Shown here one piece after another: positions 1-7,452 of a stretch of 64,000 nt of DNA. The notes under the pieces are model-generated. The model searched no databases. It was given only the letters and a program-made list of their open reading frames with translations, and was not told where the DNA came from. The stretch covers positions 1 to 64,000 of the forward strand of contig QFPO01000008.1 in the NCBI GenBank assembly GCA_003241385.1, written 5' to 3'. Position numbers and translations under genes: made by a program. Source of the stretch: Rhodanobacter denitrificans. Its GTDB lineage: Bacteria > Pseudomonadota > Gammaproteobacteria > Xanthomonadales > Rhodanobacteraceae. Within the stretch, counting starts at the first letter, position 1, and each line of letters begins with the position of its first letter.

Positions 1-1523
1 ATGACCCGCGTCTGCCGCTCGATCGGCAGGTGCGTTTGCAGCTCGACGGTCACGCCGCCCAGCCGCTGCGCGTCGTAGCGGCGGCCCTGTTCGGGCAAGT
101 CGTCCGGCACCTTCCACAGCCCGTCGGCCACGCGCTCCACGATGCCGGCGCGGCGCAGCGCTTCGAGCCGCCGGACGTGCGCGGCGACCACCTCGTGCGC
201 GTGGCGGCCGGGAGCGGCTTGGCCCTGGGCGATCGCCAGGTGATGATCGGTGCGGTACAGCCCATCGGCCGCCAGCGCGGCGACGGTGCGGTCGGCGGCC
301 CGCACCTCGGTCGCGCCCCGGACGTCGACGATCGCGCCGGCCGGGTATTGCGCCAGTTCCGACCGGGGTGGCAGCGCGACGTAGTGGGCCTTGCCGTCGA
401 GGCCATCGACGACCAGATAGCCGGTGTCGCGCAGCTCGTCGGCGACGCCCCGGGCGGCCACGCGGCCGATCAGGCCGGGGCCGCCATCGCCCGGCGCGAA
501 CACGGCCAGCTCGCGCGACTGGCCGCGCATCGCCCGCTGCATCGCGCGGATGATGTCGCCGCGCTCGCCGAGCGTGCGTAAGGTCTCCTCGGCGTCGGCC
601 GACAGGTGCCAGACGCCGGGTTGCGGCTCACTGGCCAGACCGAGCCGCTGCAGCTGCTGCAGGCGCCCCAGCAGCGGCTGCCGCTGCCGCGCGAACGCCG
701 GTTCGTTGAGCCGGGCGACCACGACGTGTTGCTCGACCGCCGCGCGGTGCAGCGTGCGGTCCAGGCCGGTCCAGCGTTCCTGCTCGACTTCACGCTGCCA
801 AGTCCGCTGGATCTCCAGCTCGGTACGCGGGCCGAGCCATTCGGTCGCCAGCTCGGCGGCCCGGTGACGGAAGCCATGCGCGATGTAGTCGCCGGCGATG
901 ATGAGGTCCTTGCCGGTGTCGTCGCGGCCGCGCACGACCAGGTGCGTGTGCGGGTTGTCGGTGTTCCAGTGATCGACTGCCACCCAGTCCAGACGCGTGC
1001 CCAGGTCCGCCTCCATGCGCGTGAGCAAGTGCCGGGTGTAGGTGCGCAGATCGTCGAGCTGTTCTCCGTCCTCGGCCGAGACGATGAAGCGGAAATGGTG
1101 CCGGTCCTCCGCGCACCTCGCCTTGAAGGCATCGAGATCCGCATGGTCCGTGTGCGGCCCGTAGGCACGGCCGGGCTCGCCGTCGCGGCCGGCGCCGTCA
1201 CGCTCGATGTAGCGCAGGTGCTTGGCGAGCGATTGGGAGCTCGCCAGCCGCTGGTTGACCAGCAGTGTCTGGATGACCACGCGGCGCGCGTTCGGGGTCA
1301 GCGAGGTGCCGGCGAAGCGGGCGGCGGTATGCCCGCGCCCGAGGCGCGAACCGGGTCGCCGGCCGGTGCCGGCAGTGCGTCCCTTCGCGAGCGCCGGCGT
1401 CCGCACCGCGGTCTTGCCGCCGGCGCGCCCGACCTGCTCGAGCACCCGCGTCACGAACGCTTGGCCGCGGTCCTTCGGCGCGCTCGGGCGCGGCCGGAAC
1501 TCGTCGTCGCGGCGCCGGCTCAC
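1..1523 (-). CDS. DUF3363/VirD2-type conjugative relaxase, 3' end outside window
   Basis: This is an open frame of 507 codons with no stop before the left edge. The GTG start at 1523 begins VSRRRDDEFRPRPSAP. The N-terminal part carries RYIERDG and later DHWNTDNPHTHLVVRG, whose His cluster (HTH) is the metal-binding motif of MOB relaxases. It is followed by a segment reading AGDYIAHGFRHRAAELATEW and by the DUF3363 region near the edge (DGLWKVPDDLPEQGRRYDAQ). Relaxases of this family nick oriT, stay bound to the 5' end and pilot the strand during conjugation. An upstream region rich in inverted repeats fits an oriT. The typical full length is roughly 600-700 aa, so the C-terminus is missing only because the window ends. 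The family call is firm. The choice of GTG over a downstream start is less certain. Confidence 0.9.
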   Translation of the reverse strand, partial: MSRRRDDEFRPRPSAPKDRGQAFVTRVLEQVGRAGGKTAVRTPALAKGRTAGTGRRPGSRLGRGHTAARFAGTSLTPNARRVVIQTLLVNQRLASSQSLAKHLRYIERDGAGRDGEPGRAYGPHTDHADLDAFKARCAEDRHHFRFIVSAEDGEQLDDLRTYTRHLLTRMEADLGTRLDWVAVDHWNTDNPHTHLVVRGRDDTGKDLIIAGDYIAHGFRHRAAELATEWLGPRTELEIQRTWQREVEQERWTGLDRTLHRAAVEQHVVVARLNEPAFARQRQPLLGRLQQLQRLGLASEPQPGVWHLSADAEETLRTLGERGDIIRAMQRAMRGQSRELAVFAPGDGGPGLIGRVAARGVADELRDTGYLVVDGLDGKAHYVALPPRSELAQYPAGAIVDVRGATEVRAADRTVAALAADGLYRTDHHLAIAQGQAAPGRHAHEVVAAHVRRLEALRRAGIVERVADGLWKVPDDLPEQGRRYDAQRLGGVTVELQTHLPIERQTRV

Positions 1524-1959
1524 GGCCGGCACCCGGGCGCGGTGCAGCGTGCTCGGGCGTGCGAAGCACGCGACCTTCGCTGTACTGGCGCGCTCTGCGC
1601 GCCGGACGCGGCACGGCGGCGTAGCCGCGACGTGCCGCGTCTCCCCCACGTGCAGACAGCCTTTGCGGGCGGCGGCGTGCCGCCCCCTTTTGTCTTGCCT
1701 TCCGCCGTTGCCCTCGCCTTCGCGCGTGCCTTTCGCTGTCGATCACGGCGGCCCGGTGGCGCTGCGCATCGCGCAGCCGCACCGCCGGCGAGCGCGGCCG
1801 CGGCCGTCGGCCGGGCACGCGCGAGGCATGCGGTCTGCACGCGGGACACCAGCGTCGGCGGCAGCGCGCCATGCGCCGCCGCGGCGCCCGCACTGCACGC
1901 GCGACGACACGGCGCTGCACAGTGGCGCGGCACGACGACGCGCAGCGCGCCGGCCACGC
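1524..1959. other. Intergenic region upstream of relaxase, candidate oriT
   Basis: This 436-bp stretch between the relaxase start and the traF stop has no convincing gene. The frames across it are Ala/Arg-rich GC artefacts. It holds three neighbouring perfect inverted repeats between 1557 and 1641, close to the relaxase start. Conjugative elements of this type commonly place oriT next to the relaxase gene, so this is the best oriT candidate in the window. No nic site was recognised. Confidence 0.45.
1557..1641. repeat. Cluster of three inverted repeats
   Basis: Three hairpins lie in a row. GCGTGC-GAA-GCACGC spans 1557-1571. GGCGCGC-TCT-GCGCGCC spans 1587-1603. GACGCGGCACG (1605-1615) pairs with CGTGCCGCGTC (1631-1641), and its loop itself holds GCGGC-GTA-GCCGC. 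All stems are perfect. No T-tract follows, so they are not obvious intrinsic terminators. Confidence 0.6.
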
Positions 1960-2490
1960 TCATGGAACAGCGTCCAGCCACAACGGCTGCGCATGCCCGA
2001 GCACGGCAGATGCATCGATCGGGCCAAAATAGCGGCTGTCGAACGACGCCGGATGTGTGCCGAGCAGATACACCTCGCCGTTCTGCAACGCGCGGCACTG
2101 ACGCCAGGCCGGCAGCAGCCGGCCACGCCGGTCGGAGCGCAGCACCGCGGCAGCCGGCACGCCGTCGATGTTGACGCTGGCGCCGAGCACGCACACGCGC
2201 TGAGGCGCGACCGCGCCGACGCGCTTGAGCAGCGGCACATTCGACGGCAGATAGGCTCGCCGTTCGGCCAGCGCCGCGACAGCGGGCGGCAGCCGCACCA
2301 GCACGACATCGCCGGCGCGCAGTGCCGCGAGGTCGGTCGGCACGATGCGGTACCAGCCTGTCGCCACGCTCGGCGTCGGGTTGTAGACCAGATGCGCGAC
2401 CGGCGGCACGAACGCCGCCCAGGCGAGCGCAGCGAGGCCGGCGGCGGTCAGCAGCGCGACGAGCACGCGGCCATGCATGCGAGAGGTCAT
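1960..2490 (-). CDS. traF: TraF-type S26 signal peptidase of conjugative transfer
   Basis: The 176-aa protein has an N-terminal membrane segment (about residues 5-27) followed by the S26 peptidase signature NPTPSVATGWYRI, with the nucleophilic Ser at about residue 38. LKRVGAVAP matches the region around the catalytic Lys. TraF of RP4-type systems processes the pilin subunit and is needed for mating-pair formation at the inner membrane. The ATG at 2490 is chosen because it overlaps the stop of the upstream DUF2840 gene (ATGA). A longer frame upstream would add low-complexity sequence. It is part of a tight minus-strand run with parA, the 80-aa gene and DUF2840. Confidence 0.88.
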   Translation of the reverse strand: MTSRMHGRVLVALLTAAGLAALAWAAFVPPVAHLVYNPTPSVATGWYRIVPTDLAALRAGDVVLVRLPPAVAALAERRAYLPSNVPLLKRVGAVAPQRVCVLGASVNIDGVPAAAVLRSDRRGRLLPAWRQCRALQNGEVYLLGTHPASFDSRYFGPIDASAVLGHAQPLWLDAVP

Positions 2491-3020
2491 CGCAGCGCCC
2501 TCCCGGCCAGCCAGGCCGCGTGCCGCTCGGCCGTGTAAGCAGGCAGCGGCAGGTGCGCAGCGAGGCGGTTGCCGAGCGTGCGCCAATACGCCGGCGCCAC
2601 GTCCACCGGCGCCATGCCGAGTGCCTCGATCGCGTCGATCTGCGCGAGCACGGTGCGCACGGCAGCGTCCCCCTCGACGTGTAGCAGCAGGCGTGCGCCA
2701 GGCACGACGCCGGCGATCCGCTGCGCAATCTCGTCCGGCCTACAGGTGTGCAACACCATCAGCTGCCAGCGCACGGTGCCATAGGCGTTGGCCTGCCAGC
2801 GCACACGCGCCAGCACGGCGCGCGATGCGAACACCGCGACGCGGCGCCAGCGGTCGATCCTGGCGATGTGCAGCGGCTCGCCAAAACGCAGATAGACCTT
2901 GAGACGCTGGTCGTAATAGGCCAGCGAGACGCGCGTCAGCGGCGCCTCGCCGCCCTGACCGGCGAGCGCGGCAAGCGCCGGCGCCGGTGCGTCCGTCATC
3001 GTGACTGCGGATGCGCTCAT
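2487..3020 (-). CDS. DUF2840 domain protein of Tn4371-type elements
   Basis: This 177-aa protein belongs to a family found almost only in integrative conjugative elements, between the parA-like and traF genes. Recognisable stretches are APLTRVSLAYYDQRLKVYLR, RWQANAYGTVRWQLMVL and, near the end, AYTAERHAAWLAGRALR. The function is unknown. There is no signal peptide or membrane segment. The ATG at 3020 overlaps the stop of the preceding gene, and a second Met (MTDAPAPA) seven codons later is an alternative start. The tight packing (ATGA overlaps on both sides) indicates co-transcription and translational coupling. Confidence 0.88.
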   Translation of the reverse strand: MSASAVTMTDAPAPALAALAGQGGEAPLTRVSLAYYDQRLKVYLRFGEPLHIARIDRWRRVAVFASRAVLARVRWQANAYGTVRWQLMVLHTCRPDEIAQRIAGVVPGARLLLHVEGDAAVRTVLAQIDAIEALGMAPVDVAPAYWRTLGNRLAAHLPLPAYTAERHAAWLAGRALR

Positions 3021-3259
3021 GGCGTGTTCTCTGGAAAGGCGCGCTCGAGCAGCCCGCGCAGCAGGTCGGCGACCGTCACGCCCTGGCTGAACGCAGAGAC
3101 CTTGATGCGTGCGCGTAGCGCAGGCGTGATGTCGAGCGTCAGCCGCGCCGTGTAGACGTCGGCCTTCTGCAACGCGGCGCCGTCGCCCTCCCGAATCCAC
3201 GCCTCGGCGTGCGGATTCGTCGGCGGGCGCGCGCCGATGCCGATGCGCTTGCCGCTCAT
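3017..3259 (-). CDS. Small parA-associated protein, ribbon-helix-helix-like
   Basis: This 80-aa protein begins MSGKRIGIGARPPTNPHAEA and ends in an amphipathic helical part (YTARLTLDITPALRARIKVS then GVTVADLLRGLLERAF). The strand-helix-helix pattern at the C-terminus resembles ribbon-helix-helix DNA-binding proteins. Equivalents directly after parA in related elements are often labelled as the ParB partner. Here a large ParB-domain protein is encoded elsewhere (9242-11248). The likely role is a DNA-binding accessory of ParA. The start at 3259 overlaps the parA stop (ATGA), which supports both the start and the pairing. Confidence 0.75.
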   Translation of the reverse strand: MSGKRIGIGARPPTNPHAEAWIREGDGAALQKADVYTARLTLDITPALRARIKVSAFSQGVTVADLLRGLLERAFPENTP

Positions 3260-3894
3260 GACGGCCACCGCAACAGTTCGTCGACCAGGGCCGTGATCTC
3301 GCGCGCGGCGGCGCTGTCGGGCGCGCTCTCGCGCACGAGACGGCCAGCGGCCACGCTGTCGGCGAAGACGATGCGCTGACGCACCTCGGCGCGCAGCGCG
3401 GGCAGCGGCTGATCGGCGAGCGCGCCGCGCGCCTCGCGTCCGATGACCGTGCGCACGACGCGTCGATTCACCACGAAGGCCGCACGCAGTGAGGGCCGGA
3501 ACACCTGCGCCTCGCGGACCAGCGCGACCATCTCCGCGGACGCCCATACGTCGTAGGGACTGGGCTGCACCGGGATCAGCACGCGCTCGGCCGCGAGCAG
3601 CGCCGAGCGCGCCAGCGCGGCGATGCGCGGCGGGCCGTCGATCACGACGTGATCGGCACGGCGGGCCAGCTCGGGCGCCTCCTGGTGCACGGTCTCGCGG
3701 GCGAGGCCGACGGTGCCGAACAGCCGCGGCAAGCCCTGCTGGGCGCGCCGCTGCGTCCAGTCGAGCGCCGAACCTTGGGGATCCGCGTCAAGCAGGATCA
3801 CCTGCTGGCCGCGCAGCGCCAGCTCACCGGCGATGTGGGTCGCGAGCGTGGTCTTGCCGACGCCGCCCTTCTGGTTCAGAACGGCGACGATCAC
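3256..3894 (-). CDS. parA: ParA-family partitioning ATPase
   Basis: The 212-aa protein starts at a GTG giving V-IVAVLNQKGGVGKTTLATH, with the deviant Walker A (KGGVGKTT) at residues 9-16. LLDADPQGSALDW is the Walker A' region and HVVIDGPPR the Walker B. An upstream ATG would add 32 residues of non-conserved sequence, so the GTG directly before the first beta strand is preferred. ParA ATPases bind DNA non-specifically and drive segregation or positioning of plasmid-like DNA. In conjugative elements they help maintain the excised circular form. It is followed by the 80-aa gene with a 4-nt overlap. Upstream are three TCTAAC boxes and three iteron-like repeats. Confidence 0.9.
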   Translation of the reverse strand: MIVAVLNQKGGVGKTTLATHIAGELALRGQQVILLDADPQGSALDWTQRRAQQGLPRLFGTVGLARETVHQEAPELARRADHVVIDGPPRIAALARSALLAAERVLIPVQPSPYDVWASAEMVALVREAQVFRPSLRAAFVVNRRVVRTVIGREARGALADQPLPALRAEVRQRIVFADSVAAGRLVRESAPDSAAAREITALVDELLRWPS

Positions 3895-4008
3895 GGCGCA
3901 CCTCGCGCAGGCTCGCGCCTGACGCAACGGCGTGTCATCCGCTGTCGCTGTTGCCGTTGCGGGCGCCGTCCGGCAGTTGTCCACCGGCACGGCGCTGCTC
4001 CACCAAAA

Positions 4009-4037
4009 GTTAGAGCTTTTAAGTTAGATACGTTAGA
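4009..4037 (-). promoter_or_regulatory. Three TCTAAC direct repeats upstream of parA
   Basis: Read on the minus strand, TCTAAC occurs at 4037-4032, 4028-4023 and 4014-4009, in an AT-rich patch within otherwise GC-rich DNA, about 115 bp before the parA GTG. This looks like a promoter-operator for parA or part of the replication/partition control region. The protein that would bind it is not known. Confidence 0.5.
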
Positions 4038-4080
4038 GGGCTCGCAAACCCGCGCCGTTATTCGCTTTCCGGGGCATCGG

Positions 4081-4144
4081 CACGCCTGATAGCACGAGTC
4101 GGACACGCCTGATAGCACGAGCCTTCGCACGCCCGATAGCACGA
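4081..4144. repeat. Three 17-bp iterons between repA and parA
   Basis: CACGCC(T/C)GATAGCACGA is present at 4081-4097, 4104-4120 and 4128-4144, all in the same orientation and spaced 23 and 24 bp apart. Only one base differs among copies. Tandem repeats of this length with near two-helical-turn spacing beside a replication-initiator gene are typical iterons of an origin, or a partition site. Confidence 0.75.
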
Positions 4145-4168
4145 TGCCGTCCACAGCCTGCCCCCCGG

Positions 4169-4990
4169 TTATCCCCGTGCCGTCGGCGGCACGGGCCGGA
4201 ACGTCAGCAGCTCGGCGCGACGGCCCGGCATCCGCTCGATGCCAAGGACGTAGCCCGGCAGCGACTGCCGCGCGACGATTGCGCGCAGGTCGCAGGCGAA
4301 GTCGTAGGGCTTCGCCACGCTGCCGGATTTCTGATGCAGGTAACGGAAGTCGAACTGCCAGCCGTGCGCCTGGCGCCCGCCGTGCTTGCGCACCAGCCGA
4401 TACAGCCAGCGCTCGATGCCGCCGCTCAATCTGAAGTACGCAGGATCGATCGTCAGCACGAGGGCCGCGTCGAGCACGCCCGCATAGAACCAGTCCGGCA
4501 CGATCAGCTCGATGCCGAGCGGCGTGCCGCGCGCATCGGCACGCTCGCGCCACTCGTTGATCCAGGAGAACCGATGCAGGCGACGTCCGGTGGTCTCGCG
4601 GATCGAGGTCGCGACCGTCGTCGACTGCAATCGGTCGAGCGCGGCCTTCAGGCGCTGGTAGTCGCGCAGCGACACCCCGCGCCCTATGAAGCGCAGGATC
4701 TCGTGCGGCGTCGCGCGCATCAGCCGCGACGTCGGAATGCCGGCATCGCGCGCTTCGACGATCTGCGAGGCCGCCCAGATCAGCACGTCCGCGTCCCAGA
4801 TCGTCGCGATGCCGTGCTCCGCGGTACCCTCCACGCGCACCGTCACACCGCCGCTGCGGAAGTCGATCGGCGCCGTGCGCCGCGATTTGGCCAGCGAGAA
4901 AAAGGGATACGCCATGAGGTCCTGGCTGTCGCGTGGCGCCATGTCGCCGGGCAGCGCCTGGAACAGGTCCAGTTGTTCGCGGCGGCCCAA
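4169..4990 (-). CDS. repA: Replication initiator protein A (RepA/RPA family)
   Basis: The 273-aa protein contains the recognisable family core: LDLFQALPGDMAPRDSQDLM, AYPFFSLAKSRRT, IWDADVLIWAASQIVEARD, RDYQRLKAALDRLQSTTVAT and GIERWLYRLVRKHGGRQ. This family initiates replication of broad-host-range plasmids and occurs in Tn4371-type integrative elements, where it may support replication of the excised circle. The frame opens with a TTG codon at 4990. No better ATG precedes the conserved region, although Met17 (MAPRDS) is an alternative start. The iterons lie just beyond its 3' end, and an HTH gene ends 23 bp upstream in the same orientation, so the two are probably co-transcribed. Confidence 0.88.
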   Translation of the reverse strand: MGRREQLDLFQALPGDMAPRDSQDLMAYPFFSLAKSRRTAPIDFRSGGVTVRVEGTAEHGIATIWDADVLIWAASQIVEARDAGIPTSRLMRATPHEILRFIGRGVSLRDYQRLKAALDRLQSTTVATSIRETTGRRLHRFSWINEWRERADARGTPLGIELIVPDWFYAGVLDAALVLTIDPAYFRLSGGIERWLYRLVRKHGGRQAHGWQFDFRYLHQKSGSVAKPYDFACDLRAIVARQSLPGYVLGIERMPGRRAELLTFRPVPPTARG

Positions 4991-5013
4991 GACCGGCTCC
5001 GGTCCCGCGCCGG

Positions 5014-5292
5014 TCAGCGCGCACGGCTGTCGGCAGAGTGCTGCTCTGCATACTCGGGATCGGACGTGGCCTCGAAACTGCGCGAATCAGCCCAGGCGTC
5101 GAGGTCGGACACGGCATACATGACGCGCCGGCCGAACTTGCGGAACTTGGGGCCGCCCCCGATCACGCGCTGCTTCTCCAGCGTGCGCGGCGATAGCCGC
5201 AGGTAAGCTGCGGCTTCGTCGTTGTTGAGGTAGCGCGGGGGCTGCGTCGTCGCAGCGACAGCGGCGGTGGGCCGCAGGGGTGCCGGTCTCAT
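5014..5292 (-). CDS. Small helix-turn-helix (AlpA/MerR-like) regulator
   Basis: This 92-aa protein has a winged-helix DNA-binding motif: PPRYLNNDEAAAYLRLSPRT, LEKQRVIGGGPKFRKFGRRV, then MYAVSDLDAWADSR. This is the HTH_17-type pattern, in which a helix selects DNA and a wing follows the GGGPKF turn. The ATG at 5292 is preferred over the one at 5307 because GGAGG sits nine bases before it. Proteins of this type precede repA in related elements and are probably transcriptional regulators of replication or excision genes. Confidence 0.85.
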   Translation of the reverse strand: MRPAPLRPTAAVAATTQPPRYLNNDEAAAYLRLSPRTLEKQRVIGGGPKFRKFGRRVMYAVSDLDAWADSRSFEATSDPEYAEQHSADSRAR

Positions 5293-5377
5293 GAGAGGTG
5301 CCTCCATCGGGCGGAAACGCCGGCCACATCAGCGCAACCGGATGGAGGCAATCTCAGACAAGCCGCGCGGTCTGCGC

Positions 5378-5410
5378 AGGGTCGTTTCGGGTCGGACGCG
5401 AAACGACCCT
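5378..5410. promoter_or_regulatory. 12-bp perfect inverted repeat before the HTH gene
   Basis: AGGGTCGTTTCG (5378-5389) and CGAAACGACCCT (5399-5410) form a perfect 12-bp dyad with a 9-bp spacer. It begins at the stop codon of the DUF2285 gene and ends about 85 bp before the HTH start. It could be a terminator for the first gene or an operator for the second. There is no T-run after it. Confidence 0.55.
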
Positions 5411-6158
5411 AGCGAAGCTGCGCGAGGCGGCGGTAGCCGCCGCGCATCAGCGCGCAGCCACGCCGCACCAGGCGGCGCACGCGCGAGCGTAGCCCGCCGT
5501 CGGCGTGCCAGCCCTCGGCCACGGCCTCGGCGCCGAACAGGCCTTCTGCGACCTCACGCGAGGACGCCCCCGCCAGGGTGGCGTCGAGCGCCTGTAGCGT
5601 GTGCAATTCCAGCAGCGCGGCGGCGGTCGGTCGCGGCCGGGAGACGGCCGCCGACACGCTCCTGGCACCAGCGGCGAGCGTGGCGAGTTCGCTGGCGAGC
5701 GTGCGCGCGCCTTCGCCACCGTCGGCCGTTCCGCGCAGCGCATAGACGTAGGCCATACCGTCGTCCAGCCCCGGCGCGACGACGAAGCGCACTTGGCTGC
5801 CGGGCCAACGCGTAGTCAGCAGCAAGCGGCGGCCATCGTGGAGCAGCTGCTTGCTGCCGGGGAGCTGCCATATTCCAAAGGCGCTCGCCTCGGGGGGCGG
5901 ATCGGCGTCAGCCTGCAACAGCACCGAGGCGGGGTCTGAGTACCAGGCCGGATGCGCCTCGCGTGCGTCCAGATCGGGGTCCTCGAGCAGGCGCAGGCCC
6001 CAGCGGCACGCCGCCTCCACGCGTCGGCGGCGGCGCTGCCAGTCACGGCGGTAGTCCGGATGTCGGCGCAGGTACTCCCAAGCCAGCCCCGGCCCGTCCA
6101 GATGCAGCGCGTACAGATATGCAGCGATGGGAACGCAGAACGCGACGCTCACACCCAC
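5409..6158 (-). CDS. DUF2285 domain protein
   Basis: The predicted 249-aa protein has an N-terminal motif AAYLYALHLDGPGLAWEYLR then RHPDYRRDW, which is conserved in this element-borne family. A middle part follows (SKQLLHDGRRLLLTTRWPGS), then a C-terminal DUF2285-like helical region (TAAALLELHTLQALDATLAG and VRRLVRRGCALMRGGYRRL). The GTG start at 6158 is chosen because AGGAGG lies seven bases upstream. An ATG at 6176 would contain that ribosome-binding site. The family is thought to be regulatory, but no activity is established. It sits upstream of the HTH and repA genes in the same orientation, as in other Tn4371-like elements. Confidence 0.78.
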   Translation of the reverse strand: MGVSVAFCVPIAAYLYALHLDGPGLAWEYLRRHPDYRRDWQRRRRRVEAACRWGLRLLEDPDLDAREAHPAWYSDPASVLLQADADPPPEASAFGIWQLPGSKQLLHDGRRLLLTTRWPGSQVRFVVAPGLDDGMAYVYALRGTADGGEGARTLASELATLAAGARSVSAAVSRPRPTAAALLELHTLQALDATLAGASSREVAEGLFGAEAVAEGWHADGGLRSRVRRLVRRGCALMRGGYRRLAQLR

Positions 6159-6856
6159 GAGGCAACCTCCTGTCATCGGCAGGACGTCGCCGCGGGCGCT
6201 GGGGGCTACAGCTTCATGGCGGATCGTTCGGGTGGACTGGATAAAAGCGCAGGATCAGACCGATTGGCTCCGAAGCGTTGCTGGATTCGTCCGAATGCGA
6301 CGGCCGCGCTTCCGCATGCGCTGCGCGGCAGAGTCAGCTTGCAACAAAACGCACACCCGTTCATAGAACGATGTTGCAGTTTTCATGGCGCTGCAACATT
6401 TCGGCAACCCGATTAAGACGCACGCAGTCTTGAGTAAGACCCAGCCGGTCTCAATGCGCCTGATCGCGCCTGGCCGAGATCGAGTACGAGGCGAAATCTA
6501 CCTTGGATTGCGAGGCGATCTTTGCCGTTGATCCGCCGATGCACGCAGCTGCCGATCCGCATTCGTGCATGCGTGTGCAATCGTGAAACCGCAATCGACG
6601 GAATCCGCAAAGACACGTATCCGCAATGCCGGCCTTACGCGATGCAGGAAAGGCACGAATTCAGATCGGCGGCTTTACGCCGATCCGCAAAAGCGGATCA
6701 TCGCAAAAACCAGTGCTTGGATTGCGGGCGGGGAGCCCGCCGATGACGACTCGGCGACCAAAGTGGCAGCGCTACAGTCGAGGCGGTCAGCTGCGTATAG
6801 TCGCTTTGCCGCGGCGCTCGGCCGCGGCCTTACGTCACGAAAAAGGTACCGCTGCG
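6159..6856. other. Divergent intergenic region with dyads
   Basis: These about 700 bp separate the minus-strand DUF2285 gene from a plus-strand small gene, so both promoters should lie here. Visible elements are a perfect 9-bp dyad at 6371-6399, a short hairpin GATCCGC-AAAA-GCGGATC at 6682-6699, and several TCCGCAA words between 6585 and 6710. No convincing coding region was found. The open frames crossing it lack family resemblance. Confidence 0.5.
6371..6399. promoter_or_regulatory. Perfect 9-bp dyad, operator candidate
   Basis: ATGTTGCAG (6371-6379) and CTGCAACAT (6391-6399) are exact inverted copies 11 bp apart. An additional half-site TTGCAAC lies about 30 bp upstream. The centre-to-centre spacing of about two helical turns suits a dimeric regulator at this divergent region. 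Confidence 0.5.
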
Positions 6857-7075
6857 ATGCTGCCATCCACCGTGGTCGAGCGATTCGAGAAAATTAACGT
6901 CAACGCATCGCGCGCACGCGCGCTCGTGGGCCTGCTGGCCCTCCACTACACCACCGCCGATCGCGCCAGCGAGCTGAGCGATGAGCAGGTGGTCGATCTC
7001 CTTGAGCTGGTCGAAGAACAGCTCGATCAGGTGTGCGCGCAAGCACGTGCACCGCAGATGGCGGCAGCGGCGTAG
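6857..7075 (+). CDS. Hypothetical 72-aa protein
   Basis: The start at 6857 gives MLPSTVVERFEKINVNASRA, followed by RALVGLLALHYTTADRASEL and a highly acidic helix ending VDLLELVEEQLDQVCAQAR. The composition (Leu/Glu-rich helices, no membrane segment) looks like a genuine small soluble helical protein. It is set apart from the Ala/Arg-rich upstream frame, so the internal ATG preceded by AAGGT is chosen. No family was recognised. It is convergent with DUF736, separated by a strong hairpin. It may be an element housekeeping or regulatory protein. Confidence 0.6.
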   Translation: MLPSTVVERFEKINVNASRARALVGLLALHYTTADRASELSDEQVVDLLELVEEQLDQVCAQARAPQMAAAA

Positions 7076-7104
7076 CTGCCGCGTTCGATACGCCCAACAG
7101 CGAA

Positions 7105-7130
7105 GCGCCCCGCCGCCGTGGGCGGGGCGC
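7105..7130. terminator. Bidirectional hairpin between convergent genes
   Basis: GCGCCCCGCC (7105-7114) pairs perfectly with GGCGGGGCGC (7121-7130) around a 6-nt loop. It lies midway between the ends of the 72-aa gene and the DUF736 gene, so it can serve both. There is no long T-tract. Confidence 0.65.
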
Positions 7131-7140
7131 GTGAGGCGGG

Positions 7141-7452
7141 TCAGCCCGCCAACTTGCTGCGCGACCAGATCAGGGTGTACTTGCCCTCGTCGTCCTCGAA
7201 CAGGCCGGCGTAGATCGTCGTCGGCAGCGAGGGATCGTCGAGCGTCACCGACAGGTAATCGCGGCCGGCTTCGCTGGTCTTCTTCCACGCCGCGCCGAGG
7301 TCGTAACCACCGGCGGTCTGGATGCGAAAGTCCGGGGCGTTCTCGCTCGTCTTCTCGTTGGGGACGAGCTTGACCTTGACGTTGAGGCTCAGGGTGCGGA
7401 CGGTGCCGGCGAAGCCGTTGTCGTTCTTGGTGAAGGTGCCGATGTTGGCCAT
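7141..7452 (-). CDS. DUF736 family protein
   Basis: This 103-aa protein shows the DUF736 pattern from its first residue: MANIGTFTKNDNGFAGTVRT, LSLNVKVKLVPNEKTSENAP, DFRIQTAGGYDLGAAWKKTS, then DYLSVTLDDPSLPTTIYAGL. The family is common on plasmids and integrative elements of proteobacteria. It is predicted to be a beta-rich cytosolic protein of unknown function, often highly expressed. The ATG at 7452 has GGAGA upstream. Longer upstream frames are non-conserved. Its position between the repA and parB blocks is the usual one in these elements. Confidence 0.92.
   Translation of the reverse strand: MANIGTFTKNDNGFAGTVRTLSLNVKVKLVPNEKTSENAPDFRIQTAGGYDLGAAWKKTSEAGRDYLSVTLDDPSLPTTIYAGLFEDDEGKYTLIWSRSKLAG

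Noticed and set aside
4168..4180. DnaA box candidate (TTATCCCCG) near repA end
   Set aside because: It differs from the consensus at key positions, and a single copy is not enough to claim a DnaA site.
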